A stretch of 6,189 bases of DNA from Clostridia bacterium. GTDB taxonomy: Bacteria; Bacillota; Clostridia; Oscillospirales; Acutalibacteraceae. Location: contig CAAEBW010000030.1 in NCBI GenBank assembly GCA_900754145.1, positions 1 to 6,189 of the forward strand, written 5' to 3'. The position numbers and the translations under genes are program-made. The notes under the pieces are model-generated. The model saw only the letters and a program-made list of their open reading frames with translations, was not told where the DNA came from and did no database searches. This document shows positions 1 to 5,320 of this stretch, one piece after another (within the stretch, counting starts at the first letter, position 1; every line of letters begins with the position of its first letter).

Positions 1-239
1 AAGGAATCGGCGAGGGATACATAGCCCTTAAAAAGATAAAGCACAGCGCTTAAAACGGTTATCGGCAGTATAACCGCAACCGCGTTTGCGTGGGCTTGCT
101 TTTGACTAAGCCCTAACTTTTTAAGGAGCGGCACAGCTATCATTCCCCCGCCCGCGCCCAAAAGACCGTTTACTATCCCCACCGCAAGCCCCGCCGCGGC
201 GGTAAGCAGATTATTTTTGCTTGAAGAGGTCAATTCCAT
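1..239 (-). CDS. TauE/SafE-family membrane permease, N-terminal part (cut by window edge)
   Basis: The reverse strand reads open from an ATG at 239-237 to the left edge, giving the first 79 residues of a protein whose remainder lies outside the window. After a short polar start (residues 1-9) comes a hydrophobic segment (about 11-39) holding the glycine-rich motif GLLGAGGG at 25-32, followed by VP at 36-37, a basic loop (KKLGLSQKQAH, 40-50) and a second hydrophobic segment (about 53-70). This order, with the glycine motif in the first helix, is characteristic of the TauE/SafE (DUF81) family, inner-membrane exporters or permeases for sulfite, sulfonates and other organic anions. An in-frame GTG lies directly before the ATG and a stop two codons further up, so the start is fixed within one codon. 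The Shine-Dalgarno site is weak. The gene is divergent from the sugar operon. The substrate is unknown. Confidence 0.85.
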   Translation of the reverse strand, partial: MELTSSSKNNLLTAAAGLAVGIVNGLLGAGGGMIAVPLLKKLGLSQKQAHANAVAVILPITVLSAVLYLFKGYVSLADS

Positions 240-295
240 CACCGATTATAGCTTTTCCGCAAATCACAAAAATAAACCTATATGTTTGGAGTTGT

Positions 296-325
296 TTTAC
301 AGTAACAGCAATATTTGTCTATAAA
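296..325 (+). promoter_or_regulatory. Candidate sigma-70/SigA promoter P1 for the operon
   Basis: A -35-like TTTACA (296-301, 5 of 6 to consensus) and a -10-like TATAAA (320-325, 5 of 6) are separated by 18 nt, giving a leader of about 75 nt before the first gene. A short dyad TTAC-A-GTAA (297-305) overlaps the -35 box and a longer palindrome (322-340) overlaps the -10 box, so a regulator could act here. The region is AT-rich, so a chance match is possible. Confidence 0.4.
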
Positions 326-340
326 ATATGATATATTTTA
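322..340. promoter_or_regulatory. 19-bp inverted repeat, candidate operator
   Basis: TAAAATAT (322-329) and ATATTTTA (333-340) are perfect inverted repeats of 8 bp around the 3-nt centre GAT. The site overlaps the -10 box of candidate promoter P1 and lies upstream of candidate P2, in the only sizeable gap between the divergent permease and the operon. The position suits a repressor site, but the arms are all A/T and no regulator family is recognised from the sequence. Confidence 0.4.
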
Positions 341-341
341 C

Positions 342-370
342 TTGCTAAATTAAAAGCGAATTTGTAAAAT
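342..370 (+). promoter_or_regulatory. Candidate sigma-70/SigA promoter P2 for the operon
   Basis: TTGCTA (342-347, 4 of 6 to the -35 consensus) and TAAAAT (365-370, 5 of 6 to the -10 consensus) have the ideal 17-nt spacer. Transcription would start near 377, leaving a leader of about 30 nt that still contains the AAGGTGG ribosome site (393-399). It is an alternative or tandem partner to P1; the sequence alone does not decide between them. Confidence 0.4.
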
Positions 371-406
371 GAGGACAGAAATATATTGTTAAAAGGTGGT
401 TTTTAA

Positions 407-1114
407 ATGATACGCGTAACTATTTACAATGAATTTATGCACGAGAAAACAGATGATGCCGTCAAGGCAATTTATCCGAACGGTATACACACGGCGTTAA
501 AGGAGCACCTTGAGGACGGGGAAATTACCGTTAAGACCGTCACACTTGATAATGTAAACGATATTACCGACGAGCTTTTAGCCGAAACCGACGTTATGCT
601 CTGGTGGGGTCATCTGCGGCACGGCAACGTACCGGACGAGGTTGCAAAGCGTGTGCAGAACGCGGTGCTTTCGGGTATGGGAATGATTTTCCTCCATTCC
701 GCTCACCATTCTAAGCCCTTTAAGCTTCTTATGGGTACTCCTTGCTCGCTTGGCTGGCGGGAGAGCGGCGACCGCGAATATGTTTGGGTATGCGACCCGT
801 CCCATCAGATAGCGCAGGGCATTGACCGTTACATAAAGCTTGAACACGAGGAAACCTATTCCGAACCGTTCAGCATTCCTGAGCCCGACAAGCTTATATT
901 TATAGGAAGCTATGAAGGCGGCGAGGTATTCCGCGCAGGTTGCTGCTACAGGCGCGGCTACGGTAAAATATTCTATTTCCAGCCGGGTCACGAAAGCTTC
1001 CCGACCTATCACAACCCACAGATTATCAGAGTAATCAAAAACGCGATTCATTGGGCGTATTCCGATTACCGTAAGGTAATCGACTGCCCGATGATAGCAA
1101 AAATCGAGGGATAA
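407..1114 (+). CDS. ThuA-like protein (trehalose-utilisation family, GATase-like fold)
   Basis: This 235-residue cytosolic protein matches the ThuA family in length and layout. Visible family features are the N-terminal strand and IYNEFMHEK (6-14), WWGH (66-69), HSAHHSKPFKLLMGT (97-111), GWRE (116-119), the conserved His in PSHQIAQGI (His133), EHEETY (146-151) and the C-terminal GYGKIFYFQPGHE (184-196), where His195 is conserved. The fold is related to class I glutamine amidotransferases, but no nucleophile cysteine stands at the elbow after the GMGMIFL strand, which reads HSAHH, so amidotransferase activity is not expected. In rhizobia thuA lies beside the Gfo/Idh/MocA dehydrogenase gene thuB and the pair acts in catabolism of trehalose-like disaccharides through 3-keto sugars; here too it precedes such a dehydrogenase. 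The exact reaction is not established from the sequence. The start is supported by AAGGTGG (393-399) 7 nt upstream. It is the first gene of the operon. Confidence 0.88.
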   Translation: MIRVTIYNEFMHEKTDDAVKAIYPNGIHTALKEHLEDGEITVKTVTLDNVNDITDELLAETDVMLWWGHLRHGNVPDEVAKRVQNAVLSGMGMIFLHSAHHSKPFKLLMGTPCSLGWRESGDREYVWVCDPSHQIAQGIDRYIKLEHEETYSEPFSIPEPDKLIFIGSYEGGEVFRAGCCYRRGYGKIFYFQPGHESFPTYHNPQIIRVIKNAIHWAYSDYRKVIDCPMIAKIEG

Positions 1115-1116
1115 CA

Positions 1117-2163
1117 ATGAAAAAGAATTTTGCAGTTATAGGCTACGGCGGTCAGGGCGCTTGGCACACCCGTCAGATTTTGGCGAGCGATGTTGCCGCA
1201 CTCACGGGAGTATACGATATCGACCCTGCTAAAAACGCCCTTGCTGAGAAAAACGGTATTCACGCCTATTCCTCTTTTGAAGAAGTATTAGCCGACAAAG
1301 CCGTTGAAACGGTTGTTATCGCAGTTCCGAACGACGACCACAAGGAGCTTGTTATAAGGTCTTTAGAGGCGGGCAAAAATGTTATCTGCGAAAAGCCTGT
1401 CGAGATGTCGGTAGCGGCATTTGACGAGATGACCGCCGCCGCGGATAAATCGGGCAAGCTTTTCACGGTTCACCAGAACAGACGGTGGGATGTTGACTAC
1501 TTGGCAATGAAGAAAATTGCCCAGTCGGGCGAAATAGGCGAGCTTATTAATATTGAATCCCGTATTCACGGCTCACGCGGTATTCCGAGCGACTGGCGCT
1601 GTACCAAGGCGCAGGGCGGCGGAATGATTCTTGACTGGGGCGTGCATCTTATCGACCAGATTCTGCAAATTATAAAGGAAAGAATCGTAAGAATTTACTG
1701 CACCGAGACCCACATCACCAATTCCGAGGTGGACGACGGCTTTAAGCTTACAATGTATTTTGAAAGCGGAAAAACCGCCTATGTCGAGGTAGGTACATAT
1801 AACTTTATCGCAATGCCGCGTTTTTATCTGCAATGTAAGAACGGCAGTGCGATTATTGAGGATTGGCAGAAAAACGCGCAGGTTGCCCGTATGAAGGCGT
1901 GGAACGAGAAGGAGGTTCTCCCCGTTCAGACCGCCGCGGGAATCACCAAAACAATGGCTCCGCGCGATGAAATTACACTCGATATGTACGAAGCCGAGCG
2001 TCCTCAAAGCGATGTTCACGATTTTTACCGCAATTTCTGCGCCGCACTTGACGGAAAAGAGGAATCCGCAATCAAGCTTTGCGAGGTACGCCGCGTTATG
2101 CAGGTAATGGAGGCTTGCTTTGAGTCATCAGACAAAAAGCAGGCGCTTGAGGTAAATATATAA
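1117..2163 (+). CDS. Gfo/Idh/MocA-family NAD(P)-dependent sugar dehydrogenase (His-type active site)
   Basis: The 348-residue protein has the two-domain layout and usual length of the family. The N-terminal Rossmann domain (about 1-120) starts FAVIGYGGQGAWH (5-17), has acidic Asp34/Asp36 at the end of the second strand, which favours NAD over NADP, and carries the EKP signature at 92-94 with Lys93 as expected catalytic lysine. QNRRWDVDY (120-128) begins the substrate domain. HGSRGIPSDW (151-160) is followed by GGGMILDWGVHLID (167-180), which gives the canonical Asp173 and His177. Together Lys93, Asp173 and His177 form the standard triad for hydride transfer at a sugar hydroxyl or carbonyl. 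Its place directly after the ThuA-like gene recalls thuA-thuB, so C3 oxidation of a glycoside or disaccharide is a reasonable inference; inositol dehydrogenase is an alternative. A GAGGG site (1106-1110) lies 6 nt upstream of the ATG, and the gap to the preceding gene is only 2 nt. Confidence 0.9.
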   Translation: MKKNFAVIGYGGQGAWHTRQILASDVAALTGVYDIDPAKNALAEKNGIHAYSSFEEVLADKAVETVVIAVPNDDHKELVIRSLEAGKNVICEKPVEMSVAAFDEMTAAADKSGKLFTVHQNRRWDVDYLAMKKIAQSGEIGELINIESRIHGSRGIPSDWRCTKAQGGGMILDWGVHLIDQILQIIKERIVRIYCTETHITNSEVDDGFKLTMYFESGKTAYVEVGTYNFIAMPRFYLQCKNGSAIIEDWQKNAQVARMKAWNEKEVLPVQTAAGITKTMAPRDEITLDMYEAERPQSDVHDFYRNFCAALDGKEESAIKLCEVRRVMQVMEACFESSDKKQALEVNI

Positions 2164-3161
2164 TGATAAGGCTTGCTTCAGTCGGCACAAGCAGTATAAC
2201 AGAAAAGTTTTTGGCGGCTTGCCGTCTGACAGGCAGATATGAATTTCATACCGCCTATTCGCGAAGTATTAAAAACGGCGAAGGCTTTGCAAAAGCGCAG
2301 GGTTTTAAGCATTTTTCAAACGATTTAAGGGCTGTTGCCGAAAACCCTGAAATTGACACGGTATACATAGCCACTCCTAATGTCTTTCACTATGAGCAAA
2401 GCAGGCTTTTTTTGGAAAAGGGCAAAAATGTAATCTGTGAAAAACCGATTACAACCGACTGTAAAAAGTATGATGAGCTGCTCGCCCTTGCAAATGAAAA
2501 GGGGCTTATATACGCCGAGGCGATTATGTCCCGACACTCTGCGGGGCGTAAGGTACTGTTTGACGCGATAAGCCAAATAGGCAGAATTTCACAGGCGAGG
2601 ATTGATTACTGTCAGCTTTCAAGCCGATATGAAAAGTTTAAAAAAGGCGAAATGGTCAACATTTTTGATATGTCCCTCGCCGCGGGAACCCTTATGGATT
2701 TAGGGATTTACTGCGTATATGCGGCGGTTGATTTATTGGGCATGCCCGATACCTTATCAGCCTCTGCCGCCTTTGCGGATAACGGTGCCGACCTTTCGGG
2801 CGGGGCGGTTTTAGGCTATAAGGATTTTACCGCCGTACTCTCCTACAGTAAAATCGGGCAGTCTGCGATAGGCTCCGAAATAGTCGGCGATAAGGGCGTT
2901 GTTAAAATCGGCTCGGTTTCCCAGTACGCTGATATTTCGCTTGTAAAGGACGGTAAGGAAACACCGCTTTTAGGTATGCCCGACCGTGCCGAGGTAATGC
3001 GGGGCGAGGCGGAAAAATTCGCCGATTATATTGAAAATAGGGACGCTTTTTTAGATGATTACAAAAGCGTATGCGAATTAACCCATAATGTCCACACCTG
3101 TATGGACTTAATAAAACAAAGCGCAAAAATAAAATATCCGATAAAGGAGTGCAGATTATGA
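2163..3161 (+). CDS. Gfo/Idh/MocA-family dehydrogenase, dihydrodiol-dehydrogenase/GFOR-like (Tyr-type active site)
   Basis: The 332-residue protein is an oxidoreductase of the same superfamily but of another branch. The nucleotide-binding loop reads VGTSSIT (7-13) in place of a strict GxGxxG, then ATPNVFHYEQ (70-79) and the EKP signature (93-95, catalytic Lys94). The substrate domain has EAIMSRH (119-125) and AGTLMDLGIYCVYA (174-187), which puts Asp179 and Tyr183 where most relatives have Asp and His. A Lys/Tyr pair of this kind is catalytic in dimeric dihydrodiol dehydrogenase (334 residues) and in glucose-fructose oxidoreductase, so general acid/base use of Tyr183 is a supported inference. 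Substrate is unknown; reduction of a keto-sugar intermediate or oxidation of an aldose are both plausible. The ATG overlaps the TAA of the upstream gene by 1 nt, with GAGG at 2149-2152, so translation is probably coupled. The gene uses AGG and CGA arginine codons, unlike the dehydrogenase at 4098. Confidence 0.87.
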   Translation: MIRLASVGTSSITEKFLAACRLTGRYEFHTAYSRSIKNGEGFAKAQGFKHFSNDLRAVAENPEIDTVYIATPNVFHYEQSRLFLEKGKNVICEKPITTDCKKYDELLALANEKGLIYAEAIMSRHSAGRKVLFDAISQIGRISQARIDYCQLSSRYEKFKKGEMVNIFDMSLAAGTLMDLGIYCVYAAVDLLGMPDTLSASAAFADNGADLSGGAVLGYKDFTAVLSYSKIGQSAIGSEIVGDKGVVKIGSVSQYADISLVKDGKETPLLGMPDRAEVMRGEAEKFADYIENRDAFLDDYKSVCELTHNVHTCMDLIKQSAKIKYPIKECRL

Positions 3162-4072
3162 AGCTTGGAATCGTAAGCGCAATCTATGACGGCTTTACCT
3201 TTGAGGAGGCTGTCGAAAACGCCGTAAAAAACGGCTGTGAATGTATGGAGGTTGCCTGCTGGCCTCAGGGCAAGGCGGAAAGGCGTTACGCGGGGGTAAG
3301 CCACATTGATGTAGACAACACTTCTGACGAATATATCGCCTACATAAAGGATTTCTGTGCTAAAAAGGGCATTGAAATTTCCTCCCTCGCCTTTTACCCC
3401 AATACGATGGACGGCAATATTGAAAAGAGGAACGCCGCAATAGAGCACCTTAAAAAGGTTATCAATATGAGCGCGCTTTTGGGCGTTAATATGGTTACAA
3501 CCTTTATAGGCAGAGACCAGACCAAAACTGTAGAAGAAAACCTTGAGCTGTTTAAGGAAATCTGGCCCCCGATAATTAAGCTTGCAGAGGAAAAGGGCGT
3601 TAAGGTAGCTATTGAAAACTGCCCGATGCTTTTCGGCGCGGACCAGTGGCCGGGCGGACAGAACCTCTTTACCACCCCTGCCCTTTGGCGTAAGATGTTT
3701 GAGCTGTTGCCGAGTGACAATTTCGGAATCAACTATGACCCCAGCCACTTTATCTGGCAGCAGATCGATTACATTAAGCCTCTTTACGAGTTTAAGGATA
3801 AGATTTTCCATGTTCACTTTAAGGATATTAAACTCTATCCCGATAAATTAAACGAGGTCGGCATAATGGGCTATCCCCTCGATTATATGAGTCCCAAGCT
3901 CCCGGGCCTCGGAGATGTTGACTGGGGCAAATATGTTTCTGCTCTCACCGACATCGGCTTTGACGGCTTTGCCTGCATTGAGGTTGAGGATAAGGCGTTT
4001 GAAAGCTCAAAGGAACGGATTTTAGACTCAGTAGCACTTAGCTGCCGCTATATGCGCCAGTTCGTGATATAA
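3158..4072 (+). CDS. Sugar phosphate isomerase/epimerase-like TIM-barrel enzyme (AP-endonuclease-2 fold), canonical metal site
   Basis: The 304-residue protein belongs to the xylose-isomerase-like TIM-barrel group that includes IolE, IolI and many keto-sugar epimerases and lyases. Strand-end motifs appear in order: GCECMEVACWP (26-36), SSLAFYPN (75-82), AIENCPM (151-157), NYDPSH (192-197), HVHFKD (218-223), the LPGLGDVDW turn (248-256) and IEVED (274-278). Glu153, Asp194, His220 and Glu275 fit the four divalent-metal ligands of the fold. Catalysis is expected at a carbonyl-activated sugar carbon: epimerisation, isomerisation, dehydration or beta-elimination, consistent with neighbouring dehydrogenases that could make a keto sugar. 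A GTG at 3149 extends the frame, but it sits on the AAAGGAG ribosome site (3143-3149), so the ATG at 3158 with 8-nt spacing is the real start. That ATG overlaps the upstream TGA as ATGA (3158-3161), showing translational coupling. Confidence 0.88.
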   Translation: MKLGIVSAIYDGFTFEEAVENAVKNGCECMEVACWPQGKAERRYAGVSHIDVDNTSDEYIAYIKDFCAKKGIEISSLAFYPNTMDGNIEKRNAAIEHLKKVINMSALLGVNMVTTFIGRDQTKTVEENLELFKEIWPPIIKLAEEKGVKVAIENCPMLFGADQWPGGQNLFTTPALWRKMFELLPSDNFGINYDPSHFIWQQIDYIKPLYEFKDKIFHVHFKDIKLYPDKLNEVGIMGYPLDYMSPKLPGLGDVDWGKYVSALTDIGFDGFACIEVEDKAFESSKERILDSVALSCRYMRQFVI

Positions 4073-4097
4073 AAACTTTTTTCAGGAGGAAAAGAAA

Positions 4098-5255
4098 ATG
4101 GCACTTGACATGAACAATTTCACAAGCAATCAGGAAGCACAAAGCACAGTAAAGAGCGACCGCAAGCTCAGAATCGGTATAATCGGTACGGGCGGAATTT
4201 CAGGCTCTCACATTAAAGCCTATTTGAATCAGCCCGATGTTGAATTGGTTGCGGGCTGCGACCTTATTCCCGGAAAGGCAGAAAAGAAGTTTGCGGAATT
4301 CGGAGTTGAAGGCGCTAAGTACTTCACCGATTATAAGGAAATGATTGACACGGTAGAAATGGACGCGGTCAGCGTTTGCACCTACAACCGCACCCACGCT
4401 GAGTGTACTGTTTATGCACTTGAGCACGGACTTAATGTACTGCTTGAAAAGCCGATGACCGTAACTCTTGATGAGGCTGTTGCAATCCGCAAGGCAGAGA
4501 AGAAGAGCGGAAAAATTGTATCAGTAGGCTTCCAGCCGCGCCTTGACGCAAATATGCAGATGATAAAGAAAATTGTAAAGTCCGGCGAATTAGGCAGAGT
4601 TTACTATGTTCAGACAGGCGGCGGCCGCAGACACGGCATTCCGGTAAGCTGGTCTGAGACCTTTATTGAGAACGATAAGGCAGGTCTCGGCGCATTAGGC
4701 GACATTGGTTGCTACTCAATCGACCTTGTTATGAACGCTTTGGGCAATCCCAAGCCCTTAACCGTTTCGGGCACTGCTACCGATTATTTCGGCACCACAC
4801 CCGAAGCTTATTCACAGGTTGGCAAGCCCGAATGTGCAAAGAAATTCAGCGTTGACGATTTTGCTTCAGCTTATATCCGTCTCGAAGGCGGTATAATCCT
4901 TGACTTCCGTATTGCTTGGTATATGCACCTTGACACTCCGGGAGACACCATAATTATGGGCACTAAGGGTTCTCTTCGTGTTCCGTCGACTGACTGTTGG
5001 AACGGCTCATTCAATAAGCCGATGACCATTTATCACGATGTTGCAGGCGAGCCCGTAAAAACAGAGGTTCCGCTCCTTCCTGCAACTACCGACCTTTGGA
5101 ACAGAAAGATTCGTTCTTTCCTTGATGCAATAATTACAGGCGGCAAGGCACCTGTTCCGACAGACGAGATAATCTACAACCAGGCTATACTTGACGGTAT
5201 TCAGAGATCCAGCGAGTGCGGTCACGAGGTTGAAATCACCATCCCCGAAATCTGA
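4098..5255 (+). CDS. Gfo/Idh/MocA-family sugar dehydrogenase with RRHGIPxSW motif (Tyr at the usual His position)
   Basis: The 385-residue protein begins with a polar extension (1-22) that the other two dehydrogenases lack. The Rossmann domain then shows LRIGIIGTGGISGSH (24-38), Asp55 after the second strand (favouring NAD), CTYNRTH (94-100) and LLEKPM (115-120), with catalytic Lys118. VGFQPRLD (143-150) leads into the substrate domain, where GGGRRHGIPVSW (174-185) and GLGALGDIGCYSIDL (196-210) stand. Asp202 is in the usual place, but Tyr206 replaces the commonly conserved His. The RxGIPxxW segment is also in the dehydrogenase at 1117, hinting at related sugar substrates. An ideal AGGAGG (4084-4089) lies 8 nt before the ATG; the in-frame ATG at 4110 has no comparable site. 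Arginine codons are CGC, CGT and AGA with no AGG or CGA, suggesting higher expression than the gene at 2163. Which step it performs is not determinable by eye. Confidence 0.9.
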   Translation: MALDMNNFTSNQEAQSTVKSDRKLRIGIIGTGGISGSHIKAYLNQPDVELVAGCDLIPGKAEKKFAEFGVEGAKYFTDYKEMIDTVEMDAVSVCTYNRTHAECTVYALEHGLNVLLEKPMTVTLDEAVAIRKAEKKSGKIVSVGFQPRLDANMQMIKKIVKSGELGRVYYVQTGGGRRHGIPVSWSETFIENDKAGLGALGDIGCYSIDLVMNALGNPKPLTVSGTATDYFGTTPEAYSQVGKPECAKKFSVDDFASAYIRLEGGIILDFRIAWYMHLDTPGDTIIMGTKGSLRVPSTDCWNGSFNKPMTIYHDVAGEPVKTEVPLLPATTDLWNRKIRSFLDAIITGGKAPVPTDEIIYNQAILDGIQRSSECGHEVEITIPEI

Positions 5256-5272
5256 TTTAAAAATAATAAATA

Positions 5273-5297
5273 TCGGCAGCCCCAAAATGGCTGCCGA
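5273..5297. terminator. GC-rich intercistronic hairpin (possible attenuator, RNA-stability element or minus-strand terminator)
   Basis: TCGGCAGCC (5273-5281) pairs perfectly with GGCTGCCGA (5289-5297) around a 7-nt loop, a 9-bp stem in the 65-nt gap between the last two operon genes. On the plus strand it is followed by an A-rich run and the next ribosome site, not by a U tract, so it is not a classical rho-independent terminator for the operon. On the minus strand the stem is followed by a loose U-rich stretch, so it could stop antisense transcripts. An mRNA 3'-end stabiliser for the upstream gene is an equally good reading. Confidence 0.5.
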
Positions 5298-5320
5298 AAA
5301 ACAAAAAAGGAGACATTAAT

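Noticed and set aside
245..250. Perfect TATAAT on the minus strand just before the permease start
   Set aside because: It lies only 5 nt before the ATG and has no good -35 box at 16-19 nt, so it would need a leaderless message. A chance match is more likely.
578..1117. Minus-strand open frame of 179 codons
   Set aside because: It lies almost entirely opposite the ThuA-like gene, whose motifs are clear, and shows no family features of its own.
1371..2447. Near-identical DNA (24 of 28 bases) at 1371-1398 and 2420-2447, as if from a recent duplication
   Set aside because: Both stretches encode the conserved GKNVICEKP segment of the dehydrogenase family, and the rest of the proteins is strongly diverged, so functional conservation explains it.
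3059..3817. Long open frame of 252 codons on the minus strand
   Set aside because: It lies antisense to the well-supported genes at 2163 and 3158, has no recognisable domain, and is explained by codon bias of the plus-strand genes.
4068..4097. TATAAA and a T run before the gene at 4098, as possible internal promoter or terminator
   Set aside because: No -35-like hexamer lies at the right distance and no stable stem precedes the T run.
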